A stretch of DNA of 64,000 nucleotides, from contig WEDG01007505.1 of the NCBI GenBank assembly GCA_017591395.1, positions 37,716-101,715 on the forward strand, given 5' to 3'. This DNA comes from Schistocephalus solidus (taxonomy: Eukaryota; Platyhelminthes; Cestoda; Diphyllobothriidea; Diphyllobothriidae). Both the position numbers and the translations under genes were made by a program. Every line of letters starts with the position of its first letter. Within the stretch, counting starts at the first letter, position 1. Below are positions 35,820-46,568 of this stretch, piece by piece. The notes under the pieces are model-generated. The model saw nothing but the letters and a program-made list of their open reading frames with translations, searched no databases and was not told the origin of the DNA.

Positions 35820-36085
35820 TGAGACGCTTAATGCGAGTCCATTGTGTACTCAAAGGGATTCCCACTGCTGGAAAGAACAACATCCGTGGGCAGAGCGTTC
35901 AACGCTGCAATCACTCTGGTACTGAAGAATAATTTGCGACCATCGATCCTTCCTTTAACTGTGCGTAGTTTTAGGGAATGACAGCGCAAAGTGGCTGTGT
36001 TAGCCTGCTTGAGGTCCCCTCGTAGTCGACTGTAGAAAAGGCGAAATATGTTGAGGGTTTATAGTCCATTTTCATACGGTAGCGT
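35820..36085 (-). pseudogene. LINE 3' fragment in helicase intron
   Basis: The minus strand encodes FRLFYSRLRGDLKQANTATL, then HSLKLRTVKGRIDGRKLFFS and TRVIAALNALPTDVVLSSSG. This is the end of a CR1/jockey-like RT protein, parallel to the end of the LINE at 27668-29221. No catalytic part is present. It lies in the intron between exons 8 and 9, in the same direction as the gene. Confidence 0.7.
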
Positions 36086-36189
36086 TTGCAGGCCTCTGGC
36101 AGGCCAGATGGTAGTGTCCTTGACAGTTCATGGTCTCCAAGCCTGTATGGTGTGTTCTAGATGCGGCTTCCAAAAAATTATGAGAAACT

Positions 36190-36810
36190 GTCGACCTCAC
36201 ATGCATGCACACACGACAGTTCAATCGTAGTAGTCTGACTATGTACACCGTAGGCTCCACAGAAGGGTGGTGCAGGGACGGTGACTTGCGCGTGGATTAG
36301 TATTAAGTGATAGTAGTCTTGCGCTGCAGCTACCACACTCTCCATCTCCCCCACCTGAAACCGGTGTCATGACAGTCAATAAGACCGGAGGTGGGAGAGG
36401 ACGCAGGTGACTGGGGCGATCACAACCGCTCCTGATAGTTTCAAGCGCGTCAGATTGTTTAGTGAGGAAAATGAGCTGAGCTGTCAACCTCACCGTCTCC
36501 CCCACCCCCAAAATCAGAACACCGTCCGAGATAGTCAGTTGTCTGATGTGGGAGTGGGCGCATTGACTGAAGGGTCGGCGTACCCGCCTTCGCGCACCAC
36601 AGCACGAACTGGCCCCCATAACGCACGCACCAGGATTAACTAAATCAGGGAATATGGAGGAGCCATGGCCATCTGACTCCCAGTCCACTGGTCAGCCACT
36701 CGACACATACAGCACATACACTGGGCCGACGGCGTGATCTGGTGTAAGCGTCAGATTGGCAGCCTTCCAAGCCACGGTCTCATAGGAAACCGTGATATTC
36801 TCAGGTACAT
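36190..36810 (-). repeat. R1 copy, reverse, with internal deletion
   Basis: Starts 'cacacgacagttcaatcgta', then 'taggctccacagaagggtgg' and 'gagaggacgcaggtgactgg'. It then jumps straight to 'tttcaagcgcgtcagattgt', leaving out the block with the second 'gagtggctgactggc'. It ends in 'agccacggtctcataggaaa'. The deletion removes one of the two internal duplicates. Confidence 0.7.
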
Positions 36811-36879
36811 AATGATGATGAGGGAGTTGTCTATGTAATGGTGTAGGTAGTGTGCACTGATGTGACTTAGCCTCCGGTG

Positions 36880-38262
36880 GTTTACAGAAGGTTGTCGTGC
36901 AGGCGCATGCGTCCTAATAGGCCCATGCAGTGTTTAAATGTGCGGGATTAGTGACGGCAGTGGAGGCGGGAACGTCAACTGTAGGTCGGAGCCTCAGGCA
37001 CTGGTTCACCAGAGTTCATGCGATGGATTCACAGGTGATCGACCAGGCCAATGCGTGAGTTGAAGTTGAGTGCGCAGTGTGGGCAGGAGAAATCGGGAGG
37101 CTGACGGGATGGGGTGGGGGTGGCAGGAGCGGTGGGTGCGCATGGTGTATCGGTGTTGTCGGCATTGCGGTGAATTCCGCTGTCATGGATGCGCATGCGA
37201 ACGAATAGGCCCATGCGATGTGTGAATGCGCGAGGACAGTGGAGGCGACGATCTCTGCTGTGTGTTGGTGTTCAAGGCACTGGTTCACCAGTCCCTGTAC
37301 GATGGATTCAAAAGTGACCGACCAGGCCTATGCGTGGGGTGAATATGAGGTCGCACCGAGGATAGTTTAGGAGAGTCCACATCGATGGTGTTGGTGGTGA
37401 CGGCGGATTCGAAGGCGGTGGCGGGGGTAACAGGTGATGAGTATTGGGATGTGGTCTCTATGATGGTGGGAGTAATGGAATTGATGCCAGGAGTGAGGGT
37501 GTGGTAGTCCGAAGGAGGGTTGGCAGAATTTGAAGTGGAACTGTCGGATTGCGTCCGAAAATGTCCGACCAGGCCGATTCGCGCGCGGAAGATGCACTGA
37601 ATGCGCGGGCATGTTGAAAGGGCCTGGATATCGACGGTGTTGGTCCGGGGCGCTGGTGACTTTCGTGCCGCACTTTTGGCCTTGGCGGCGGCGATCCGGT
37701 TGGCTTCATAGATTGCTGAAACAGTCTTCACGGATCTTCTCCATGCCGGTCTATCCTGGGCGAGGTCCTCCCGGGTTGATCTGCCTTTGCTTCAGGGAAG
37801 TCTTCAGAGTGTCCTTGTAGCGTCGTTTTTGACCTCCCTGTCGGCGAGCACCCGTAGCGACATCTTCGTAGAAAAGTCGTTTGGGTAGTCTTTCGTCGTC
37901 CATCCTCACCAGGTGGCCGCTCCATCGCAGTTGCACTTGCCACAGCATGGCGTGGATGCTGATGATTCCGGTCCACTCCAGGACTTCCGTGTCCGGGATC
38001 CTGTCTTGCCATCTCAGCTTCAGTATTCTGCTGATATGGAAGTGATTCAGCTTCCTGGCTTGGTTCGAGAAGACAGTCCCGGTCTCCGCTCCGTAAAGGA
38101 GTGTCTTCAAGACGACCGCCTTGTACATCTTCAGATTCGTGTTCAGATGAATACCGTGGCGATTCTACACGGAGGCCTGCAGCCGGCCGAAGGCCTGACT
38201 GGCTTTGGAGATCCGTTGGGCAACCTCGTCATCGATTCTCGTGTTGCGTGACAGCGTGCGTG
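36880..38262 (-). pseudogene. LINE with C-terminal zinc-finger array
   Basis: Minus-strand frames start at about 38262 with IDDEVAQRISKASQAFGRLQ, then [37 protein letters not shown] and [20 protein letters not shown]. This is the C-terminal part of an RTE-like RT protein. After AIYEANRIAAAKAKSAARKS come zinc-finger pieces. Near 37560-37610 is TCPRIQCIFRARIGLVGHF (second Cys lost), and near 37310-37360 RCDLIFTPRIGLVGHF. CPRAFTHRMGLFVRMRIH lies near 37160-37215 and CPHCALNFNSRIGLVDHL near 37035-37090. A decayed MGLLGRMRLH lies near 36890-36930. Frame breaks separate them. The RT catalytic part is missing. The fingers probably bind nucleic acid. Confidence 0.8.
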
Positions 38263-38635
38263 ACACGAGAGTTCGACAGTCGTAGTCCAACGATGAAGGG
38301 TGGTGGAGGGATAATGACTTGCGCGTGATTTAGTTTAAAGTGTTAGTAGACTTTCGCTGCATTTAACGCACTCTCTCCTCTTTCTCCATCTATACCCGGT
38401 GTCAAGACAGAGTCAAGAAGACGGGAGAGGGTGCAGGTGGCTGGCGCGGCTGGCACCACTAGGCGTGCCATCAAACCCCTCCCCACATTAGGAATTTGTT
38501 TTGGGAGCGCAACCTGAATAACACCTGCCGTGCCCTGATGTGGCCTCCGTGTTTGTCCAACGCATCTACCACGTGGCCCGTTTAGGTGGCACAACATGAA
38601 ACACACGATAGTTCGACCGTCACAAACACACACAC
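38262..38635 (-). repeat. R1 copy, reverse, 5' truncated LINE junction
   Basis: Begins 'cacgagagttcgacagtcgt' immediately where the zinc-finger LINE stops. It continues with 'acagagtcaagaagacggga' and 'gtgcaggtggctggcgcggc' and breaks off before exon 8. It closes next to a short (AC)n run and a second 'cacacgatagttcgaccgtc' end, so two R1 ends bracket it. Confidence 0.6.
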
Positions 38636-38649
38636 ACAAACAAACCTAC

Positions 38650-38898
38650 CTGATGAACCGTTGTTGAGACTCTGGGCTACCTTGTACCAGCGGACGTTCT
38701 CCGACGGTTCCATCAGAAGAATGCTCACACCCCGACGCTGGGCACGGGCAGTTCGACCGCAGCGATGTATGTATACCTCGGCCGTGCGCGGCACGTCAAA
38801 ATGCACCACCCAGCTTACTCCCCCAGCGTCCTTGGCGCCGGTGAAGTCAAGACCGCGTGCAGCAACGTCAGTAGCCAGCACGATACCAGATGGACAAG
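38650..38898 (-). CDS. DDX24: DDX24-like helicase, exon 8 (motifs V and VI)
   Basis: Acceptor 'tttgtcctc-ag', donor 'ttcatcag-gtaggt'. Phase 1 on both sides. It encodes [20 protein letters not shown], then [20 protein letters not shown] and [29 protein letters not shown] is motif V and HRCGRTARA motif VI, which form the RecA-like domain 2 face that senses ATP. Residues are about 540-622. The [10 protein letters not shown] stretch matches DDX24/Mak5 proteins. Confidence 0.92.
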
Positions 38899-38997
38899 CT
38901 GAGGACAAAAATGCAGGTGTCAACGGAAGAGGCAGAGTATGGGACAAATGCTGGGCATGTAGGCGAACGTGCAAAATTAAACATAACGGCAGAGAAA

Positions 38998-39213
38998 GAT
39001 AAAAATGAACCAAGAAAGACAAGGGAGACCGGAATGGCCATTTCAGGCTTATTAGCCGTCATCAGCCAGTCATACCCAATCCCAAGTGTGGCACACCTGG
39101 GATTCGAACCCGCGACCTTTGGTAATTGAGTCAAACGCTCTACCATTGAGCCACGGGCTGGTTGTTTTGTCGGTTGCGATCGGGAATATGATGATAGTGT
39201 GTTGCTCACCGAT
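38998..39213 (-). repeat. SINE-R copy, first of a tandem pair
   Basis: On the minus strand, a tRNA-like head (39089-39161) reads 'gtggctcaatggtagagcg' (A box) and 'gggttcgaatcc' (B box), followed by the SINE-R body 'gactggctgatgacggctaa' and 'taagcctgaaatggccattc'. Flanking bases up to 'gtgttgctcacc' are shared with the copy at 39302, so the duplicated unit is larger than the SINE. It lies in the intron just before exon 8. Confidence 0.75.
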
Positions 39214-39301
39214 CTGCTTTAGGAAGATGTATGTTCCGTTGTGCCCTGGAGCTCAGACTAGAGCCCTTGCAGGCGGTCGCATAGCGACATGTAGCATATG
39301 T

Positions 39302-39516
39302 TGATAAAGAGGAACCGACAAAGACAAAGGAGACCAGAATTGCCATTTCTGGCTTATTAGCCGTCATCAGACAGTCATACCCAATCCCAAGTGTGGCACA
39401 CCTGTAATTCGAACCCGCGACCTTTGGTAATTGAGTCAAACGCTCTACCATTGAGCCACGGGCTCGTTGTTTTGTCGGTTGCGATAGGAAATATGATGAC
39501 AGTGTGTTGCTCACCT
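39302..39516 (-). repeat. SINE-R copy, second of a tandem pair
   Basis: Almost the same sequence and length as 38998-39213, including the 'gttgttttgtcggttgcgat' flank and the 'gtgttgctcacc' end. The tRNA-like head lies at 39391-39463. One B-box neighbour differs ('cctgtaattcgaa' for 'cctgggattcgaa'). Shared flanks argue for tandem duplication of an already inserted SINE. Confidence 0.75.
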
Positions 39517-40364
39517 ATGTTGCGATAGCTCAATGTAAAGAAACAGTAAGTTCTTTCATTCTCAGCAGAACGCAGATCACTTTTTTAGAGAACTCAAAAA
39601 GTCGAACTTTCAGGATTTACCTTGAAGAAACGTAAAGTACGTAAAAATTAGTCACCTAAATGTCCAACTAAATCGCTTTCTAAAGAGATAACTTAGTATA
39701 GAGGGTTGTTTAATTGATTTTATTTATATTAATTGACGACGTTTTCTGAACCTTTGATTTTCTCAGTAACAAGTTATCATATTTGGGTGGGCCTACAAAT
39801 ACGACCGAAACGGCCATCTACACAAGGAAGAAAATCCAAAGACTCACTACTTTTGAAAATACTTTAACGAAATATCTTATGTTGCAGATTTTACGGACAC
39901 AGAACTGAATCTAAATTTACGGCCAATCGCTTGAAAACAATGAAACCCATGAAGTATTCACCAATATTTCCTAAGCGAACTGAAACTCACTTTAATCCAA
40001 TATCAAAACTATGAATAAAGAAACCTGACGAAAGTTAAGTTCTCGTAATATACACAAAATGGTGTCTTAAAGATTTCAACTCATAATTTTATTAGTGAAA
40101 ATATGAACGACATTTTACTTTAACGGAATTAGCCTCTTTTCTAAAAAGTAGGTATTTCTATGAAAAGTAAAATAACTCTTCATTTGTCCTCCATGTTTTA
40201 AATTGGCTTAACGTTGTTCATTATTATTTCTTAGCTTTCCTACACTCATTGGCGCCAGTTTGTAAGCAATTAGCGATATTTCGTAAATTTCGGCTATTTT
40301 CACGAAAGCCAACTAATGCAATGAGTTGACTACAATTTGTAACACCACTTATTTCATTTAACTG
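39517..40364. other. AT-rich intron sequence
   Basis: Part of the intron between helicase exons 7 and 8. No repeat landmark or domain is seen. Confidence 0.5.
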
Positions 40365-40385
40365 GAGAGAGAGAGAGAGAGCGAG

Positions 40386-40436
<51 letters not shown>
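40365..40436. repeat. (GA)n microsatellite
   Basis: An alternating GA run of about 70 bases with two GC interruptions near its start. In the transcribed strand of the helicase gene it reads as CT, inside the intron between exons 7 and 8. Confidence 0.95.
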
Positions 40437-40438
<2 letters not shown>

Positions 40439-40972
40439 TTTAAGGGACTTGCTCCGGTGTCATCGACAACTTGACCTAAAACGCCCTAACTCAAATGAAT
40501 AATTCGGCTTTGAATAACATTATTTGATAACGGCACTAATTTAAGTATTTTTGAGGCTTCTTTTCCCCAGAACAATTGTTGTCAGTTCTAATGCATACGG
40601 TTTTATCAACTCCCCTGCAATTGCACGGAGCTTCTTGTATTTGACTACTTCATACGCCAGGTGATTTTTCAGTAACTTGGAGTCTTTCGGCTTTCAGTGA
40701 TTCCACACGACCATGACCTGCAAAACCATGTCGGTTGTTGAGATGTTCCAGCAGTCGAGACGGCAGCCGATTTGCGTTTGAAAAGACAGCGCCAGAAGAT
40801 ATGTACTGGGATTTTTGCATATCATCAGGTGTTCCGGTGCAAGTAAAAACCAAACATCACAATCATCATTCCATTTTCTTCGCTTTGACATCATGCAGTG
40901 CTACTTATGATTGTGGATTAAATTCCTTAGAAGAAAAACTACAATAGGTAAGCATTATAACATAAATATACT

Positions 40973-41134
40973 CACTAGTTACTAGAGATAGTCGCCTTTT
41001 TTAACTCATTTAATTTCTAACGTTAACGGTATAAACTCACTACTACTACTACGACTACTACTCACTACTACTACGCACTAGTTACTAGAGATAGTCGCCT
41101 TTTTAACTCATTTAATTTCTGACGTTAACGGTAT
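40973..41134. repeat. Short tandem duplication with triplet spacer
   Basis: A block of about 60 bases beginning 'cactagttactagagatagt' and ending 'cgttaacggtat' occurs at 40973-41032 and again at 41076-41134. The copies differ by one T in a run and one base near the end. A (CTA)n-like stretch separates them. Confidence 0.85.
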
Positions 41135-42180
41135 GAACAGCAGTTATTTCACGCCCCTGACTGAGGTGAGGTGGTGCTTACACAGGTAGCCTTAAGAGTT
41201 GAGGTAGCCCTTGAACATCTAACCACAATCCTAAGACGGCGGGGGCCTTAAAGAATCCGTAGTATGACTGGCTTCACTCAAAAACTACACTATAAAGAAA
41301 TAAATTTTTATTTTCTGATCGATTTGCGCAACGCCGCCGTGTTCTCTCCTGTGGATGTGAGGGCTTATAAGGAGATACGGGATATTCTCCATCACGTTAG
41401 TCTTATTTGGAACAGTTCGCGATTTCAGCAACAAAAGTGAGGTATCGGAAGGGGCCCACTGACTGCCGTTGCTTAGTGGGAAATAGAAACTCTTGATGCC
41501 ATTGGTGTTAAGACGGTACAACCAAAGCGAGCGAGGTTAACCATAGGCCGAGGATTGTCTGAAAACGCAATTACGCCATGGCTCACCACCAGACAGAGAT
41601 TGAGGGTGGCGTTCAGGTGGTCGGACGGCCTCTGCCTACACTTCAAGCGTAACAATTTCCAGTTAGAGGACGTTGTCGCATGGCAATTGAACCTTACCGA
41701 ATGTCGAGCAGCATTCGCCATGTCCTAATATTGTCTTCGATTGTGAAAAATTTACTAAACAGGTGACCAAGCAGGCCTCTAGCTGCATGATCTGTACACT
41801 GCGTATTTGCCATAGGTGAGGACCCGTTGATTTCGCAAGACCGTTGTACAACCCCGCACGTGGGCAAAGAAGCATACCCTCGTCTTCGCGTGCTTGATGT
41901 AGTTTCTTGGGAGTTTCTGAGTTGGCCAATGGCAGAGCAGCCCAAAGCATGACTGCCATAAAGTATGGAAGGTTGGAAAAAACGACAGCAAAGCGTCCGT
42001 TCCCCCTGAAGCGACTTTATCACTTGCCACGCATACAACACAGGGATACAAAACGACCAGAGTTGAAGCTAATAGCAACTGCAGCAGCAGGACAGTTGGA
42101 AAACCCTTCAGATTTTTGCTACGTTTACTCTTGAATCAATCCCGTCATTATAATGTTCGAGGTAAAACAGTAAAAAAAAC
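41135..42180. other. Intron sequence, no gene recognised
   Basis: Overlapping minus-strand frames of up to 115 codons (42041-41663) look more open than chance might give, but I recognise no domain. It may be an old element, since it lies inside the helicase intron. Confidence 0.35.
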
Positions 42181-42189
42181 GAGAGAGAA

Positions 42190-42235
<46 letters not shown>
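42181..42235. repeat. (GA)n microsatellite near exon 7 donor
   Basis: A GA run with small interruptions lies 25 bases past the donor of helicase exon 7. It reads as a CT-rich tract in the pre-mRNA. Confidence 0.95.
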
Positions 42236-42236
<1 letters not shown>

Positions 42237-42259
42237 TATAAGAGAAACAGGGAGCACAC

Positions 42260-42745
42260 CTTGGAAGCGCTCCACTGAGCGCAGACGCTGCTTCTGCACC
42301 ATGTCGGCGTGAAGAACGTTGACAGCGGAGCCGAGGGCACCAGTGTGCACACATTGACGCAACACCCCGGCCAGCCGTCGGACAGCAGACTTGCTGTTAA
42401 GGAAGATGAGACAACGACCACCGCCGTATTTGCCATCACCTCCTCCACATGTTAGCTGGCGTCGACCACGTAACAGGAACCACAACAGCAAGATATCTTT
42501 GTCCGCCTGACTGCGACAGGTGAGTCGAAACTCGCTCAAACCTGAAGGACCCAAGCGACCAGACACGCCGACGAGAGCGACTGTGGGGGAGGAGGCAGAG
42601 CCCGAGGCAGGGGTCGGTTCCTTTATTCGAACTTTATCACCATCGGTGCTGTTCGCAGAAGTACCCTCTGAAAGTGCACTGTGTTCAGTTGACAGGTCGA
42701 CAACCTTCGTCTTGGCAGAGAGGCCCAGCATGTTGCGAAGAAAAC
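42260..42745 (-). CDS. DDX24: DDX24-like helicase, exon 7 (start of domain 2)
   Basis: Acceptor 'tctcatac-ag', donor 'ttccaag-gtgtgc'. It encodes FLRNMLGLSAKTKVVDLST, a low-complexity Ser/Gly/Pro stretch (TPASGSASSPTVALVGVSGR), then EFRLTCRSQADKDILLLWFL. Motif IV is GGGRCLIFLNSKSAVRRLA, followed by NVLHADMVQKQRLRSVERFQ. Residues are about 378-539. The extra loop between the domain joint and motif IV is longer than in minimal DEAD-box proteins, as in DDX24/Mak5. The second RecA-like domain helps bind RNA and ATP. Confidence 0.9.
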
Positions 42746-42839
42746 CTGTATGAGAGAGAATGCAACGAGGTCGCATGATGATGACCCCGCTTAAGCGATG
42801 TTCCATAGTAGAAAACGCATTTCAGAAGTTCGGCTAACA

Positions 42840-42975
42840 CGATATCCTTCAATCATTCGTGGAATCAACGTCTCTGCTGGTCTGCAAGAAACGCTTGGAT
42901 GATTATGTGTCCCCCCCTACTTTCCCTCGATAGTCTGAACACGAGCACAATACCTGTTAACCAATATTCAAAATA
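42840..42975 (+). pseudogene. LINE 3' end fragment in helicase intron
   Basis: The plus strand 'aagaaacgcttggatgatta' and 'ctttccctcgatagtctgaa' resembles 30900-30950 ('aagaaccacttggataatta' and 'tttcccctcgacgatcttaa'). It is the last 130 bases of a related CR1/jockey-like LINE, opposite in direction to the host gene. Confidence 0.55.
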
Positions 42976-43229
42976 ATGCTACTCAAATCATGTAAGTAGT
43001 ATTTTCATAGTGACAATTTTGTTCTGCGTGTACAGCTGTATCAAACAATAGGGTTTTCAAAGGCATTACCAAATAAAGTGAGTTTTTGAGGTTGGCCACT
43101 GACAGTTATTGATACTAAGTACAATTAACATCTATACCACTCTTGAAGTACATTTAAATTTTTCATCTAGATGTTGGCGGTGGTGACCGGTAGACACACT
43201 TGGAGGGACATAAAAATGACGGTACATAC

Positions 43230-43620
43230 CCAGCTTGCTAGAAACATCCATTTTCTGACCGCCCTGGTTGCCGCCGCCAGCTTTATTTACCACAGCTCTC
43301 CTTCCCGGCATCAGGGCATTCTTGTGAACGAAAGTCAGAGTGGCGGAGAAGACAAAGATCTGCCTTCTCAAAGCGGCAGGTGCGGCGCTCTTCAGCACCG
43401 GCACCTCCACCCCTCCACCTGCCTGGCCCCTCTTCCGGTTGGGCTGCTGCTGTTGTCGCGGCTGCTCCTGCCCGGTTGCGTCTGTTTTATGTGGTCTGCC
43501 AAAGCGCAGGAAATTGAGGATGGGGCGCAGATCAGCAAAGTGGTTGGACTCGACCAAGCGATCCGCCTCATCGAAGACGACCACTCGGGCAGCCTCCAGT
43601 GTCATCACGTAGGGGTGTTC
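43230..43620 (-). CDS. DDX24: DDX24-like helicase, exon 6 (motifs II and III)
   Basis: Acceptor 'ctcttcactccc-ag', donor 'aagctgg-gtatgt'. It encodes EHPYVMTLEAARVVVFDEAD, with DEAD at about residues 264-267, then RLVESNHFADLRPILNFLRF. A Gln/Arg-rich insert (EQPRQQQQPNRKRGQAGGG) follows, then RQIFVFSATLTF with SAT (about 339-341). DEADRLVESNHFADL is the DDX24/Mak5 version of motif II surroundings. The insert after it is typical of the family and variable. The last codon is split and completed by exon 7. Confidence 0.92.
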
Positions 43621-43685
43621 CTGGGAGTGAAGAGTACAAGCAGAGATTTCTAACTGCAAATGAGATAGAAGTCCTGCTCTCGATA

Positions 43686-43808
43686 AAGATTCGACCGTCG
43701 TAAGCGATGATTGCCACTAAGGGCCCCGCGCAATAGGGCGCAGCACCGAGGGTTCGCAGGTAAATGAAGTTAACTTTCGCAGCAGCTACTGCACTCTCTC
43801 TCTCTCTC
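43686..43808 (-). repeat. R1 end fragment
   Basis: 'attcgaccgtcgtaagcgat', 'ggttcgcaggtaaatgaagt' and 'agcagctactgcactctctc' match the reverse R1 end with changes. A (CT)n run closes it. It lies 65 bases upstream of the exon 6 acceptor, in the intron. Confidence 0.5.
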
Positions 43809-44399
43809 TTTCATATGCCGTTAGCCTAGTTGCTGGCTACTTGGCGCGTCCACAGGTGGCGGATAGTGGAACAGCCTTCAGTGAAGGTTAGCTGCGAAAT
43901 AAGCAGACGCTCGGGTTCAAAGAATAAGCAGTCGCAGAGGGCTGAGGTCTGGCACGCCGACTGCCTTATAAAATGTCGCAAATCCCTACGACGGCACTTT
44001 GACATGATGACCGTGAACTGCCACGAAATAAGTTTGTTTGCCACCCCTGCCTTGTGATTAGGTTCTTGATCCAAAGCGCTAGAGGATAGAACCTCAAACA
44101 AACAATCCGAGCGGCTGTTGGGGACACGCCTGTATTCAAAATCCCCAAGAAACCTCATGAAAAAATGTTCAATTACAGTACTACGGCGTCCGTGGGAACC
44201 GAAGCGCTCCGCAACCATAGTCTACTGGTGCGAGCGAATAGTATAAAAGCTGTATTACTAAACCAGGAATGGACTCTTGGTATTGGATGCGACATTTTCT
44301 GGACCCAGCTACCCAAAATCTGACTGCACGCAGTCTTCAACGGTTGAGTCCAGTAAACCTCCTCATCTGGCGATTGCATCTGCCTTTTCTACGTTGATG

Positions 44400-45610
44400 T
44401 CTGTTGCCTATCTGAAGTCCGAATCCCCGACTTAGGTGCAAGAGAAATAAAGATCCCGGGAGTCAACTCCCACTTCACCCTCTACCACAGCGGCCCACGG
44501 ATCTCGTCTAGTTGACACGGTTTGGCTATTGCACTCTCGGAACATGCAAACCATGCACTACTTGTATGGGAACCAGTCAATAGCCGAATGGCTTACGCGC
44601 GACTGAAGGGTCACTTTACAAACATCTCTGTCGTCTCCGTGTAAGCACCAGCATCAGCTGCTGAACAGTGCGATAAAGAGGCCTTCTATTCGCAGCTGCA
44701 GGAGTAAGTAGAAAGACTGCCTCGCCATGATTTGTTGATTACTGCTGGGACTCGTCATCTTATTGGCCGGTACGCTGACGATATCACCTTGCTAGCCTCA
44801 AGCTTTGGTGATCTACAGTTTGTGGTGTCGCAGGTGAACGAGAGCGCTACTTCGGTCGGCCTATCCATAAACACTGGGAAGACCAAATATTTTTCAAGCT
44901 GCATCCCTGACCAAGAGAAAGCACCCCTCGGGATTAATGGCTGTCAACTTGAAGTAGACAGTTTCAAATACCTCGGGGCGAGGATGTTGCCGAATGGACA
45001 GAGCAAGGAACGACATTGTCTCCCGAATAAATGCTGCTCGCCGGGTTTTTTCGATTCTTATAAACTGCCTAGGGACCCGACGTGGCAGCTCCGTCACCAC
45101 GAAGATTTGTGTGTACCGTGCATTCGTCCGGTCGGTCCTCCTCTGCGCTTGTGAAAGCTGGACTGCGCGTGTGGAAGCTGAGCGAAGACTGTAGGTATTC
45201 GACAATCGTTGCCTGAGGACCATCCTTCGAGTGAAGTACACCGATTACGTTTCAAAAAAAGCAGTCTGTATTCGCTGCGACAATATTGCGAGGATATCTC
45301 AGGCTATCCAAGAAAGGCGACTGAGGTGGTTTGGACACGTCCTCTGTCACTCGCCTCACGAGCTGAGTTCTACTGTTCTCGATCCGGCGCCGTTGACCAC
45401 TTGGAGGTATCGAAGAAGAGGTCAACTAAAAACCTGGCTCGACACGGTTCAGTAAGACGTAGAGGCAGTGCTTGGACCTTCTGTGTTCGGCATCCGTCGC
45501 TAATGAAAAGAATGGGTTGAGCTATCTAGGTCTGCTGCCGCGAATCGTTACGCGTGGAGAGGTACAATAGGTGGCATAATCGAGGCCAGCTAAAACATAC
45601 ATGATCGCAA
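44400..45610 (+). pseudogene. RTE-like LINE with internal deletion
   Basis: The left part encodes endonuclease pieces: ANHALLVWEPVNSRMAYARL, then GHFTNISVVSV and EQCDKEAFYSQLQE, ending VERLPRHDLLITAG. Directly after, the same frame enters the RT at RYADDITLLASSFGDLQF, so the middle of the protein (the rest of the endonuclease and the RT fingers) is deleted. Then come GLSINTGKTKYFSSCIPD, DSFKYLGARMLPNG and, after frame breaks, FVRSVLLCACESWTARVEAE, YTDYVSKKAVCIRCDNIARI and RRLRWFGHVL. The YADD aspartates survive. It lies in the intron between exons 5 and 6, opposite to the gene. Confidence 0.85.
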
Positions 45611-46568
45611 CCGTAACAAGGACAATTACCTTGCTCTGATGGCAAGACAAAAATCGAGAAGATCAGTGAGAGCGGGCTGTTATTTCAGGGGTTCCCATCG
45701 ATCCCAGCCATTCAGTAGGCTTCATGTACGATGTACTACCATTCACAATTACGTCCCTCAAGGGTACTGTACCGTGGTCATTACGTACTCCCGAAAATGT
45801 GTACTTAAACTCTTTGAAAGCAAAATAATTCTAGAGTTCAGGTTTATTGAATAATGCTTGTAATTTTAAGAGCACTCGAAAGGACTGTTATCGAACAGTA
45901 TATCAAGGCCAACGCTAAAACGTTGGTGTAACATACAACAATTTCCATCAGAGTAAGATGCATGTCCCGCGGCCAACCTGAGTGAAACTCTCTAGTTATT
46001 AAAAACTGCACCTTACGAGTTAGATAACTAGGCGCTTAGCGGACAAAGTATTGCAGTCCTGACCCTATTTCAACCAGGCCATACTTCCAAACGTAAAAAC
46101 TTGCAATGTGTACTGCGGCCAATCTCAAAATATTTAGTTGGACGACGGACACAGCTTTCTCTTACTACAGTAAAGCTCACACGCTAATAGCTATGAATTT
46201 TAAAAGTTCCAATTAATTTAAAAACTTCCTCCTTTTCTGGACCGATGGCTTTTTGTTAGGCAGCATAAAAAGGGATTCAAGATCGCATTCCCGTGTGAAA
46301 TATGACTCGTATATCGCCGCATACTTCGATACTTTTCCATTTTCGATAAGTCATGAAAATACAATTCATGAGTACCATTCCTCTCCTCACAGTTATTAAT
46401 TTACAAAGGAAACAGGAACGGTTTGGATAGGTTTCAAGAAGTTTCAGTCTTTGCCTTACCGTGAGATTACGTTTGATGTCTAACTGTATTGCAGACGCAT
46501 CGGAGCGTACTAGTGACATGGTTGAGTTGAGTGATTTCCAGACAACTTACGAGAAGGAATAATTAAAG
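45611..46568. other. Intron sequence, no gene recognised
   Basis: Short frames on both strands lack domains. No repeat landmark is seen before the SINE cluster. Confidence 0.45.

Noticed and set aside
38868..39514. Two similar ORFs reading ARGSMVERLTQLPKVAGSN
   Set aside because: They translate the tRNA-like head and body of the SINE-R tandem pair; such reading of tRNA sequence is a common false protein.
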